From NCBI RefSeq assembly GCF_002607855.1, contig NZ_AWQQ01000103.1, positions 2,823 through 18,518 on the forward strand: a stretch of DNA of 15,696 bases. The letters run 5' to 3'. This stretch comes from Desulforamulus profundi (GTDB lineage: Bacteria; Bacillota_B; Desulfotomaculia; Desulfotomaculales; Desulfotomaculaceae). Below the pieces are notes generated by a model. It did not search any database, was not told the DNA's origin, and saw only the letters and a program-made list of their open reading frames with translations. Shown here piece by piece: positions 1-6,996 of the stretch (position 1 is its first letter; every line of letters starts with the position of its first letter). The position numbers were made by a program, and so were the translations under genes.

Positions 1-699
1 AAGCTTTTAACCGAAGCCCCCGGGAGCTATCACCACAGTATTTTAGTGGGTAATCTCGCCGAGGCGGCAGCTGAGAGTGTGGGGGCGGAGCCGCTGGTGG
101 TCCGGGTCGGGGCCTACTATCATGACATCGGTAAGATCAAGCGGCCCTATTTCTTCATTGAAAACCAGTTGGGTGAAGACAACCCTCACGACAAAATAGC
201 CCCCACGTTAAGCACCTTGATTCTGACGTCCCACGTCAAGGATGGGGTGGAACTGGCCAGGGAGCACAAATTGCCCCAGCCGATCATTGACATTATCGAG
301 CAGCATCACGGCAAAAGCCTGGTCAGCTATTTTTATCATAAGGCTCTGGAAGGAGACCGCACCGAGTCTGTGAATGAAGAAGATTTTCGCTACGAAGGGC
401 CCAAGCCCAGAACCAAGGAAGCGGCTATCGTGATGCTGGCCGATAACATCGAGGCAGCCGTCCGTTCTTTGCAAAACCCCACCGCAGGCAGGGTGGAAGG
501 GTTGGTGCGAAAAATTATTAAAGACCGGCTGATGGACGGCCAACTGGATGAGTGCAATCTGACCTTCAAAGACTTGGATGCAATCGCCAACAGTTTCCTA
601 CGGGTACTCTCGGGTATTTTCCATAACCGCATCGAGTACCCGGACATGAAACAGGAGATGGAAAGGAGAAAGAACCCGCATGCCGGTTCTCGTAAGTAA
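1..699 (+). CDS. pgpH: 7TM-HD family cyclic-di-AMP phosphodiesterase, C-terminal HD domain (5' end outside window)
   Basis: The reading frame is open from base 1, so only the C-terminal 232 codons are present; the extracellular 7TMR-HDED part and the membrane segments lie upstream. The visible part is the HD phosphohydrolase domain: a TEAPGSYHHS motif at the very start, then GAYYHDIGKIKRPYFFIENQ with the metal-binding His-Asp pair, and a later EQHHG motif. This pattern is typical of the PgpH/YqfF family, whose Listeria member hydrolyses c-di-AMP at the membrane. The GTG at 46 lies inside the conserved HD domain and is not the true start. The 3' end overlaps the start of ybeY by 20 bases, as in the conserved pgpH-ybeY-dgkA-cdd-era cluster. 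Family assignment is strong; the c-di-AMP substrate is inferred from the family. Confidence 0.93.
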   Translation, partial: KLLTEAPGSYHHSILVGNLAEAAAESVGAEPLVVRVGAYYHDIGKIKRPYFFIENQLGEDNPHDKIAPTLSTLILTSHVKDGVELAREHKLPQPIIDIIEQHHGKSLVSYFYHKALEGDRTESVNEEDFRYEGPKPRTKEAAIVMLADNIEAAVRSLQNPTAGRVEGLVRKIIKDRLMDGQLDECNLTFKDLDAIANSFLRVLSGIFHNRIEYPDMKQEMERRKNPHAGSRK

Positions 700-1140
700 T
701 CTGCAGGAAAAAATAACAGTGGCGACACCCTGGTTAAACTGGTAGAAGCCGTGATTATGGAAAGTTTGCAGTCTGAGGGCTATTCGACGGAAGCCGAAGT
801 AGGATTAATTTTTGTGGACGACAATTACATACGAAGTTTAAATGCGGAATACCGGGGCATTGATAAAGTAACCGACGTCTTATCCTTTGCTTTAAACGAA
901 GGAGAGGCCATGCCCGAAGAGGAGGAAGCGGAAGATCTGCTGGGAGATATCGTGATCTCACTGCCCACCGCCCGGCGTCAGGCAGAGGAATACGGACACA
1001 GCTTTGAACGGGAAGTTGCTTACCTCACCGCTCACGGATCTTTGCATCTCCTGGGATACGACCATCAAACCGAAGAGGACAAGCAGGTTATGCGGGAAAA
1101 GGAAGAGGCAATTTTGGACCGGCTGAACATTTTACGCTAA
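680..1140 (+). CDS. ybeY: Endoribonuclease YbeY (frameshifted in this sequence)
   Basis: YbeY is a zinc-dependent single-strand RNase for 16S rRNA 3'-end maturation and ribosome quality control. The frame from 751 holds most of the protein, including the catalytic signature HGSLHLLGYDH with three zinc-binding histidines (about 1033-1065). The conserved N-terminus is in another frame: ATG at 680, preceded by AAAGGAGAA, encodes MPVLVSNLQEKITVATP and then runs into a stop. Adding one C to the CCC at about 728-730 joins the two as ...VATPLVKLVEAVIMES and gives a 153-residue protein, the usual family length. The start overlaps the end of pgpH, suggesting translational coupling. I judge the missing base to be a sequence error, since ybeY is broadly conserved and five other genes here show the same defect. 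Confidence 0.9.
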
Positions 1141-1141
1141 A

Positions 1142-1294
1142 GGGTATTTCTTTGGGATCAGGCCATTAGCCTTTCAGGCATTCCCCGGGGTCCTGTTGTT
1201 AGACTTTGTGGTAATGCTTTAGGCCCAAGTATTTTAATTCAATTGCTAGCAACAGGACCCAAAAGAAATACCCCAAAGGAATGCAGTATTAGTC
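1142..1294. repeat. Intergenic inverted-repeat element, copy 1 (ybeY-dgkA gap)
   Basis: Immediately after the ybeY stop, GGGTATTTCTTTGGG (1142-1156) is mirrored by CCCAAAAGAAATACCC (1258-1273), with one extra A in the right arm. Inside, GGGTCCTGTTGTTAG (1188-1202) pairs with CTAGCAACAGGACCC (1246-1260), 14 of 15 positions matching. The right end continues into a 24-bp segment (1271-1294, beginning CCCCAAAGGAATGCAG) that recurs with one mismatch at 1748-1771. The arms, AT/GC-mixed filler and recurrence suggest a short non-coding, MITE- or REP-like element. No protein-coding potential is seen. Whether it is mobile or acts as RNA is unknown. Confidence 0.65.
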
Positions 1295-1318
1295 CATATA
1301 CTGAAAGGTTAATCGTCA

Positions 1319-1674
1319 ATGTGGTTTCTAAAAAGTTTTGGTCATGCATTATCCGGGATCCTTTACGCGTTACGGACCCAAAGAAATATGAAGGTTCACT
1401 TTGTTGCCGCCATGCTGGTCGTAACCGTGAGCCTTTTTTTGCGTTTATCCTCTTCCGAATGGGTGGACGTTATTTTTGCCATCTTTTTTGTACTGGCTGC
1501 CGAGTGTGCTAATACGGCCATCGAAGCGTGGTGGACTTATCCTCCCCACAAAAACACCCCCTGGCCAAGACAGCCAAAGACTGCGCCGCCGGGGCCGTGC
1601 TCCTGGCAGCCATCAATGCTTTAATGGTAGCATATTTTGTGTTGTGGCCGAAAATCTTAAAAGTATTTCTTTAG
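1319..1674 (+). CDS. dgkA: Diacylglycerol/undecaprenol kinase (frameshifted in this sequence)
   Basis: This is a small integral membrane lipid kinase that, in Gram-positives, usually phosphorylates undecaprenol for cell-wall carrier recycling. The first frame gives SFGHALSGILYALRTQRNMK, hydrophobic segments, and the core AAECANTAIEA; it then degenerates. Adding one G at GCGTGGTGG (about 1526-1531) continues it as IEAVVDLSSPQKHPLAKTAK followed by DCAAGAVLLAAINALMVAYF, the conserved second half with the last membrane helix. The restored protein is 118 residues with three predicted membrane segments, normal for the family. The ATG at 1319 is chosen from the conserved N-terminal block; its ribosome binding site (GAAAGGTT, about 1303) is modest. 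The last four codons and the stop lie in the left arm of the next repeat element. Confidence 0.88.
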
Positions 1675-1771
1675 AATCCAGCTTTTCCCCAAAAGGGGTT
1701 AGCCCCCCTACTGATCAAAAGAAATAATCCAAAGGCTATCAACTTAACCCCAAAGGAATGCAGCATTAGTC
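1663..1771. repeat. Intergenic inverted-repeat element, copy 2 (dgkA-cdd gap)
   Basis: TATTTCTTT at 1664-1672 is the exact inverse of AAAGAAATA at 1718-1726; the same arm pair bounds copy 1. Between them is a small hairpin, CCCC-AAAA-GGGG (1687-1698). The right side carries the 24-bp segment 1748-1771 shared with copy 1 (1271-1294; one mismatch), ending just before the cdd ribosome binding site. The left arm contains the dgkA stop codon, so the element reaches into the gene end. Confidence 0.6.
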
Positions 1772-1785
1772 AAGGAGGTGTTTAA

Positions 1786-2190
1786 ATGACTGTCTCAGCG
1801 GAGAAACTTATAGAGATGGCCAGGGAGGCCAGAGAAAAGGCCTATGTTCCCTATTCCAAGTTTAAAGTGGGAGCTGCTCTGTTAACCAAAGACGGCAAAA
1901 TTTTTACCGGCTGCAATGTGGAAAATGCTTCCTACGGCCTTACCTGTTGCGCCGAACGCACGGCGGTTTTTAAGGCTGTTTCGGAAGGATGCAAAGAATT
2001 TGACTCTATCGCCGTGATGGCGGATGTGCCGACCCTCTGCAGCCCCTGCGGCGCCTGCCGCCAGGTATTATCCGAATTTGGCGGAAAAATCAAGGTACAT
2101 ATGGCGAATCTGAAGGGCGGTTATGTCAGTAAAACGGTAGAGGAACTGCTTCCAGGTTATTTTACTGCCGAAGACATGGAAAAAGTATAA
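1786..2190 (+). CDS. cdd: Cytidine deaminase
   Basis: It hydrolytically deaminates cytidine and deoxycytidine to uridine and deoxyuridine in pyrimidine salvage; cytosolic and probably a homotetramer. The 134-residue length is that of the short tetrameric class. Residues that can be seen: the N-terminal YVPYSKFKVGAAL, the CAE catalytic motif (Cys55, Glu57), and PTLCSPCGACRQ with zinc ligands Cys88 and Cys91. ATG at 1786 follows a strong AAGGAGGTG (about 1772-1780). It sits between dgkA and era, as in many Firmicutes. The frame is intact. Confidence 0.97.
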   Translation: MTVSAEKLIEMAREAREKAYVPYSKFKVGAALLTKDGKIFTGCNVENASYGLTCCAERTAVFKAVSEGCKEFDSIAVMADVPTLCSPCGACRQVLSEFGGKIKVHMANLKGGYVSKTVEELLPGYFTAEDMEKV

Positions 2191-2204
2191 GGACACAATG
2201 CTAC

Positions 2205-2292
2205 GGGGTATTGCCTTTAGCCCTCAGCTCTTAGCTAAAGAATAAAAAAGCCGATGGCTGATGGCCGATGGCAAGACCCCAAAGGAATACCC
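2205..2292. repeat. Intergenic inverted-repeat element, copy 3 (cdd-era gap)
   Basis: GGGTATTGCCTTTAG (2206-2220) is opposed by CCCCAAAGGAATACCC (2277-2292), whose reverse complement is GGGTATTCCTTTGGGG; the arms match apart from one inserted G and terminal differences. The CCCCAAAGGAAT core is also in copies 1 and 2, so this is a more diverged member of the same family. The interior is filled by 7-bp repeats, listed separately. Confidence 0.5.
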
Positions 2293-2316
2293 TTAAGCCA
2301 ACAGCGAACAGCCAAA
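2223..2316. repeat. Three short arrays of degenerate 7-bp repeats
   Basis: Three runs have an exact 7-base period. At 2223-2236: CTCAGCT, CTTAGCT. At 2250-2270: GCCGATG, GCTGATG, GCCGATG, followed by GC. At 2296-2316: AGCCAAC, AGCGAAC, AGCCAAA. The units are related around an AGCYRAY-like theme. A fourth array of the same period but different sequence lies at 13144-13164. They look like heptanucleotide microsatellites; 7 is not a codon multiple and no gene covers them. Confidence 0.6.
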
Positions 2317-2356
2317 CAGCTGTGGGACTACCTTTTTGCAAGGAGGTTATTAAACC

Positions 2357-3265
2357 ATGCTCAACACTCCGGAAGGATACCGCTCCGGTTTTGTAGCTTT
2401 AGTAGGGCGGCCCAATGTAGGGAAATCAACTTTGTTGAACAAACTGGTTGGTCAAAAGGTTGCCATTATGTCGGACAAACCCCAGACCACCCGGCATAAA
2501 ATCCACTCGGTGCTCAGCCGAAATGACGCCCAAATTGTTTTCCTTGACACGCCGGGTATCCATAAACCAAGACATAAACTGGGAGAATACATGGTGGATG
2601 TTGCCCTGGGAGCCCTCAAGGAAGTGGACGTGGTGTTATTTCTGGTGGAAGCCACCGGTCCGCCCGGTTCCGGAGACCGGTACATTGCTGAACAACTACA
2701 GGGAATTCAGACACCTGTTTTTCTTATGATCAATAAAATAGACCTGGTCAAGAAGGAAGCGGTGCTGGGTTTAATCAACAGCTACAAAGACCTGCTGCCC
2801 TTCGCGGAAGTCATTCCCGTTTCTGCTCTGGACGGGGAGAATGTGGACCGGTTGATCGACACCATTATTCGATACCTGCCGGAAGGCCCCCGGTATTACC
2901 CGGCGGATATGGTCACCGACCGGCCGGAACGGTTCATTATGGCCGAAATCATCCGGGAAAAGGTGCTGCAGCTTACCAGTGAAGAAGTGCCCCATTCGGT
3001 GGCCGTGGTGGTGGAACAGATCCAGGAGAGGAACAACGGTGTGGTGGCTATAAACGCCGTCATTTATACCGAGCGGGATTCCCAAAAGGCCATCTTGATT
3101 GGCAAGGGTGGTTCCATGCTCAAGGAAGTGGGGCGTCGCGCCAGGGAAGAAATAGAAAATCTGCTGGGGTCAAAGGTTTATTTAGAGCTTTGGGTGAAAG
3201 TGAAAAAGGATTGGCGAAACAAGATGGCCGATCTCAGAAATTTCGGCTTTATGGAGGAAGAATAA
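2357..3265 (+). CDS. era: GTPase Era
   Basis: Era is an essential GTP-binding protein that binds 16S rRNA near its 3' end and aids 30S subunit assembly. The 302-residue product has all the GTPase motifs: G1 GRPNVGKS (17-24), switch KPQTTRHKI (41-49), G3 DTPG (64-67) and G4 NKID (126-129). A C-terminal KH domain carries the ILIGKGGSMLKEVGRRAREE block (roughly 240-265). ATG at 2357 is preceded by AAGGAGGTTATTAAACC, a strong and well-spaced site. The gene is intact and of standard length. Only 16 bases separate its stop from the following mgtE start, so co-transcription is likely. Confidence 0.98.
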   Translation: MLNTPEGYRSGFVALVGRPNVGKSTLLNKLVGQKVAIMSDKPQTTRHKIHSVLSRNDAQIVFLDTPGIHKPRHKLGEYMVDVALGALKEVDVVLFLVEATGPPGSGDRYIAEQLQGIQTPVFLMINKIDLVKKEAVLGLINSYKDLLPFAEVIPVSALDGENVDRLIDTIIRYLPEGPRYYPADMVTDRPERFIMAEIIREKVLQLTSEEVPHSVAVVVEQIQERNNGVVAINAVIYTERDSQKAILIGKGGSMLKEVGRRAREEIENLLGSKVYLELWVKVKKDWRNKMADLRNFGFMEEE

Positions 3266-3281
3266 CCGGGGGGATGCAGAT

Positions 3282-4630
3282 TTGCAGCGGCCCGTAGGGG
3301 AAAGAACCCTAACAGTTGAAGAATGCTTACATCAACTTAATGAAAAGAAGCTGCGGGACTGCTTGGAGGACCTGCATCCCGCAGATGTTGCCGAAGCCCT
3401 TCCCCGGGTATCCCTGGCCCAAAGGGTTCGTGTTATGCGGGCGGCCGGACCGGAAAGGGCCGCTTTGATTTTGTATGAGCTGGACCGGGATATCGTCCCC
3501 CCCTTAATTGAGGCCCTGGGGCCCAAGAGGCTGGCGGAAGTATTAAACGACATGTCCGATGATGATGCAGCCGATATTCTGGCGAACTGCCGGAAAGCCA
3601 AAAGGACCAACTTCTGAACCTGATGGAGGACGCCGAGGCTGAGGATGTGCGGGAGCTTCTGAAATACGGCAAGGATACCGCCGGCGGCATTATGACCACC
3701 GAGTATGTGTCCCTGAAAGAAGATATCACCGTCGCCCGGGCCATTGAACACCTGCGGGAAGAGGGTTCTGAAGTTGAGACCATATATTACGTTTACTCCA
3801 TCAACGAAAACGCAGAGTTAACGGGCGTCATTTCCCTGCGGCAGCTTATTACGGCCCCGCCCGACGCCCGGCTTGAGCAAGTGGTAACCCGGCGGGTCGT
3901 CAGCGCCAACGTGTGGGATGACCAGGAAAAGGTCGCCCGGATGGTGGCGAAATATGACATTATTGCCATCCCGGTGGTCAACGACCAAAACCAGCTGCTG
4001 GGAATTATAACCGTGGACGATGTGCTGGACGTTCTGGAAGAGGAGGCCACCGAGGACATCCTGAAGCTGGCCAACCTGGATGCGGAAGGCCAGGATTTGG
4101 TGGAGACCGGCCCCTGGCAGAGGGCAAGCAAACGACTGCCCTGGTTGGTGGGTCTGTTATTCGGGGGACTCATCGCAGGCAATGTCATTGAGAGTTTCTC
4201 AGGGACTCTGGAAAAGGTTACAGCGCTGGCGTTTTTTATGACGGCCATGGCCGGTGGCCCGGGGAATGCGGCCACCCAATCCCTGGCCCTGGTGGTGCGG
4301 GGACTGGCCACAGGGGAGGTGGACCAGCGGCGTTTGCTGAAGGCCATTTTGAAAGAAGCCCAGGTGGGGGTTATCGTGGGTATCGTAAGCGGTTCGGTCC
4401 TGGCCCTGGTGGCGGTGCTGTGGCAGGGCCAACCCACCCTGGGTTTTGTTGTGGGTTTGGCTCTGGGAATTAATATCACCATTTCCACCATACTGGGCAG
4501 TTTTTTTCCGGTGATTATTCATCGTTTAGGCGCTGACCCGGCAGTTGCCTCCGGCCCCTTTATATCCACCCTGATGGATGTCACCAGCATGTTCATCTAC
4601 TTCGGCCTGGCCACCTGGCTGCTGCTCTAA
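3282..4630 (+). CDS. mgtE: MgtE-family magnesium transporter (frameshifted in this sequence)
   Basis: MgtE is a homodimeric, Mg2+-gated Mg2+ channel of the inner membrane. The upstream frame (3282-3617) gives the N-terminal helical domain (LHPADVAEALP, MSDDDAADIL). The second frame gives ...TAGGIMTTEYVSL, two CBS repeats with IPVVNDQNQLLGIITVDDVL, and about five membrane segments, including GNAATQSLALVVRGLATGE. Adding one G near 3581-3585 (GGCGAACTG) joins them through ADILAELPESQKDQLLNLME, as family conservation demands, giving 449 residues. The TTG start at 3282 lies behind a GGGGGGAT stretch; the nearby ATG at 3274 leads quickly to a stop. No M-box leader is possible in the 16-base gap to era. 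A terminator follows. Confidence 0.92.
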
Positions 4631-4646
4631 TATCCCTTGCTTTATC

Positions 4647-4680
4647 AAACGGCGAACTTAGACTCGCCGTTTTTGCTTTT
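4647..4680 (+). terminator. Rho-independent terminator after mgtE
   Basis: AAACGGCGA (4647-4655) pairs perfectly with TCGCCGTTT (4664-4672) around an 8-base loop, and the T-run TTTTTGCTTTT (4670-4680) follows. It begins 17 bases after the mgtE stop and separates the era-mgtE transcription unit from the SLH gene. Confidence 0.85.
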
Positions 4681-4787
4681 GGGACTAAAAAATAGGACAA
4701 ATGGACTAGAACAAACCCCATCAAAATGTGATAAATTTTCGTAATAAAGAACATAAGAAAATAATTCCAGATAAAGGAGTGTTTTTA

Positions 4788-6008
4788 ATGAGCAAACTCA
4801 GGACAGCCATAATCACGTCAGCCCTGGTAGGAGCTCTGCTGGTGGGCGGCGCTGCAGCGGATGCGGCCCCGGGACAAGGAAAAGGGTCCTCCTCCAAAGG
4901 CGGTAACCCTTCCGGCAGCCAGGTGCAAAAAGGCGGCAACCATGTAACCGTTAAAGAGAAAAAAGAAACTGCCATTCAGGCCAAGCAATCTAACAAGGCA
5001 GACCGTGCAGTAAAGTTCCAGGCAAAGAAAGAAGCCAAAGCCTTTAAGGACACCGGCAAACACTGGGCCCAAGTTCCTATTCAACGGCTGCAACTGCTGG
5101 GTGTTGTTTCCGGTTTCCCCGACGGTGGTTTCCACCCCGAGGACCCCGTGACTGAAGAGCAGGTCATTGCCATGGTTATGGGCGCTCTGGATACCCAGGA
5201 GACGACCCTTGAAGAAACCATCGGTACAGCGGAACAAACCGGCGCCACTGCAGAGCAGCCCACCGAAGAGGAAACAGCCACCGGAGAAACCGGCACAGAG
5301 GATGAACTCAGTGATGTTCCGGACTGGGCCAAGGGAGTTGTAACTAAGGCCAAAGCCAAGGGAATCATTAACCTTAACCGCTTCCACTCCGGCGTTCAGG
5401 CCAGCCGGGTGCAGTCTATGGTCTGGGTTGCCAAGGCCATGGGATTGGAGCCGGTGGACACCTCCAGCCTACCTTTTAAAGACGGTCTTTTAGTATCCCC
5501 GGAAGATATCGGCTATGTCATGGCCCTGTATAACGAAGGAATTGTCAAAGGGGGCCCCGGCGGCATGCTGAACCCCAACAGTTCCATTACCCGGGCCCAG
5601 ATTGCCGCTCTTATTGACAGGGTTCTCACCGAACAACAGCAGCAAAACCAGGACGCCAATGCACTTCAGGCAGTTGAAACGGTGGACGGCAACCAGGTGC
5701 TGAAAATTGGCACAGGCGATAATGCCAGCGAAGTGGTTCTAGCTCAAGATGCCGTCATCTTCGTTAACGGTCAGAGGGCCGAAGCATCCGATCTGGTAGC
5801 CGGTTCCCCGGTAAGAGTGGTGACCAATGAAGAAGGCCAGGCCGTTTTAATTGAACAAACCGTTGAGACAACTCAGCAAGAGAATGCATCAACGGATACA
5901 AATACAGATACAACAACTGAGGAGAGTACCGAGGGCAATACAACCACTGCCGGTGAGACAGAAACTACCGGGGAAAATGCCACTGCTGACACGGGTGCTG
6001 CTTCCTAA
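4788..6008 (+). CDS. Secreted S-layer-homology (SLH) domain protein
   Basis: The 406-residue protein starts at ATG 4788 behind AAAGGAGTG; an in-frame ATG at 4728 adds a charged stretch ahead of the signal sequence and is less likely. Residues 1-26 form a signal peptide (hydrophobic ITSALVGALLVGG, likely cleavage ADA|AP). A Lys/Gly-rich stretch (27-85) follows, then three SLH-like repeats: FKDTGKHWAQ..FPDGGFHPEDP (about 86-135), a degenerate LSDVPDWAKGVVTKAKAKGI (174-219), and LPFKDGLL..LNPNSSITRAQ (229-280). Acidic TEEETATGETGTEDE separates repeats 1 and 2. Residues 296-360 look like a small beta-rich domain (VDGNQVLKIG..PVRVVTNEEG). The tail (361-406) is Thr/Glu/Asn-rich low complexity. SLH domains usually anchor proteins to secondary wall polymer; the specific role is unknown. 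It is probably monocistronic, lying between two terminator-like hairpins. Confidence 0.88.
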   Translation: MSKLRTAIITSALVGALLVGGAAADAAPGQGKGSSSKGGNPSGSQVQKGGNHVTVKEKKETAIQAKQSNKADRAVKFQAKKEAKAFKDTGKHWAQVPIQRLQLLGVVSGFPDGGFHPEDPVTEEQVIAMVMGALDTQETTLEETIGTAEQTGATAEQPTEEETATGETGTEDELSDVPDWAKGVVTKAKAKGIINLNRFHSGVQASRVQSMVWVAKAMGLEPVDTSSLPFKDGLLVSPEDIGYVMALYNEGIVKGGPGGMLNPNSSITRAQIAALIDRVLTEQQQQNQDANALQAVETVDGNQVLKIGTGDNASEVVLAQDAVIFVNGQRAEASDLVAGSPVRVVTNEEGQAVLIEQTVETTQQENASTDTNTDTTTEESTEGNTTTAGETETTGENATADTGAAS

Positions 6009-6036
6009 CGACAAGTAAAATATAAGGTAAACATAA

Positions 6037-6061
6037 TTGAGCCACGCAATGCGTGGCTCAA
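6037..6061. terminator. Hairpin between convergent SLH gene and ubiX, probable terminator
   Basis: TTGAGCCACGC (6037-6047) and GCGTGGCTCAA (6051-6061) form an 11-bp perfect stem with a 3-base loop, 28 bases after the SLH gene stop. There is no strong T-run on either side (AGTGTTAATAAATAA downstream; TTATGTTTA on the other strand), so termination may be partial. It could serve both convergent genes. Confidence 0.6.
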
Positions 6062-6110
6062 AGTGTTAATAAATAAGGGTTACTCTCTCCGAATTGGCAA
6101 GAGCGTTCCG

Positions 6111-6119
6111 TTATCCACA
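6111..6119 (+). other. Perfect DnaA-box consensus sequence
   Basis: TTATCCACA matches the consensus DnaA binding site exactly and lies in the non-coding gap between the SLH gene and ubiX. It is a single site with no cluster or AT-rich unwinding region around it, so it is not an origin. It may be a chance match or an isolated DnaA-binding locus. Confidence 0.35.
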
Positions 6120-6170
6120 GCGAACGACTTAACTGTCTTGTACCCATGAGGCACTTAACAAGCGGCGTAA

Positions 6171-6731
6171 TCACTCAGTCCACCTTTTCACAAGGTCGTT
6201 CTCCAGTCCCAAGCGGTCCAGAATACGTCCTACCGTCTGGTCAACGATGTCCTGGACGGATGCAGGCCGGTGGTAAAACGTAGGCATGGGAGGCAGAATC
6301 ACCGCCCCGGCTCGCGCCAGTTTTAGCATGTTTTCCAGATGAATGACGTTTAAGGGCGTTTCCCTTGGCACCAAAATCAAAGGCCGGCCTTCCTTCAGAG
6401 TGACATCGGCAGCCCGGACGATCAGGTTTTCAGCGTAACCATGGGCCAGTCCCGCCAGCGTTTTCATGCTGCAAGGGGCGATCACCATCCCCTGGTGCCG
6501 GAAGGACCCGCTGGATATGGCAGCCGCCAGGTCATCCTCAGCATAAAAAACGTCTGCCAGTTCAGCCACTTCTCCCGGTGTATAGGATGTTTCCAGCTCA
6601 ATGGTGCGCCTGGCCCACCGGCTCAGAATAAGGTGGGTTTTCACATCCATTTTTTTTAATTGCTTTAAAAGGGTGATTCCGTATAGTACACCGGTAGCCC
6701 CGGTGATCGCAACAACAATACGCAAGCGCAT
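6171..6731 (-). CDS. ubiX: UbiX-family flavin prenyltransferase
   Basis: UbiX joins dimethylallyl phosphate to reduced FMN to make prenylated FMN, the cofactor of UbiD-type decarboxylases. The product is 186 residues, the usual length. Motifs: N-terminal FMN-binding IVVAITGATGVLYG, LSRWARRTIE, GSFRHQGMVIAPCSMKTLAG (about residues 74-93), RAADVTLKEGRPLILVPRE, and the C-terminal ILPPMPTFYHRP. I chose the start at 6731 because the family begins directly before the GATG loop and GGAGGGAGG lies just upstream; an in-frame ATG at 6848 would add 39 unrelated residues. It is transcribed against its neighbours and no ubiD partner is in the window, so the pathway served (quinone synthesis or aromatic acid decarboxylation) cannot be told. 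Confidence 0.92.
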   Translation of the reverse strand: MRLRIVVAITGATGVLYGITLLKQLKKMDVKTHLILSRWARRTIELETSYTPGEVAELADVFYAEDDLAAAISSGSFRHQGMVIAPCSMKTLAGLAHGYAENLIVRAADVTLKEGRPLILVPRETPLNVIHLENMLKLARAGAVILPPMPTFYHRPASVQDIVDQTVGRILDRLGLENDLVKRWTE

Positions 6732-6912
6732 CTCCTCCCTCCACCATTGTACAAGAATTTCAAGAAAATTCAAAGCAAGGAAAGAAGAAACGGCTAAAAT
6801 CTCCAGAACCGTCATAGAAGTGCGCAAAACCACGGCGGCCTTAATCATTTACAAGATTCTGACCAGATGGGGTTATCTAAATAATCTGCTATTATTTTGT
6901 CCCGAAGAATAC

Positions 6913-6954
6913 CGTAATTTACGTTATAATAGGATTAAAATAACGTAATTCACG
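6913..6954 (+). promoter_or_regulatory. Probable recO promoter with paired palindromic operator-like sites
   Basis: A perfect -10 hexamer TATAAT (6925-6930) lies 66 bases before the recO start, without a recognisable -35 at 16-18 bases spacing. It is flanked by two near-identical palindromes, CGTAATTTACG (6913-6923) and CGTAATTCACG (6944-6954), whose starts are 31 bases apart, about three helical turns. This is a typical arrangement for a dimeric regulator that blocks or activates a promoter. The region lies between divergent ubiX and recO, so it could act on either. The regulator is not known. Confidence 0.45.
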
Positions 6955-6996
6955 ATATTTTTCTAAGTAACTTCAGAAAGGTGACAGGGTCTCCCG

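Noticed and set aside
1..6. Window begins exactly with AAGCTT, a HindIII site, suggesting a cloned fragment end
   Set aside because: A six-base match can occur by chance and says nothing about biology; no matching site is seen at the other end.
3241..3284. Mg2+-sensing M-box riboswitch upstream of mgtE
   Set aside because: Only 16 bases separate the era stop from the mgtE start, leaving no room for a leader RNA.
3793..4491. Antisense open frame of 232 codons opposite mgtE
   Set aside because: Ser/Thr-rich translation without recognisable domains, produced by the codon pattern of the transporter gene on the other strand.
1319..4630. dgkA and mgtE as true pseudogenes
   Set aside because: Each has only one frame break, no other decay, full conservation on both sides, and shares the same type of defect with essential genes in the window.
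6732..6848. N-terminal extension of UbiX to the upstream ATG at 6848
   Set aside because: The added 39 residues are not part of the family, and a strong ribosome binding site sits directly ahead of the start at 6731.
6601..6948. Plus-strand open frame of 115 codons ahead of recO
   Set aside because: It overlaps the 5' half of ubiX on the opposite strand and runs through the recO promoter region; no ribosome binding site and no recognisable family.
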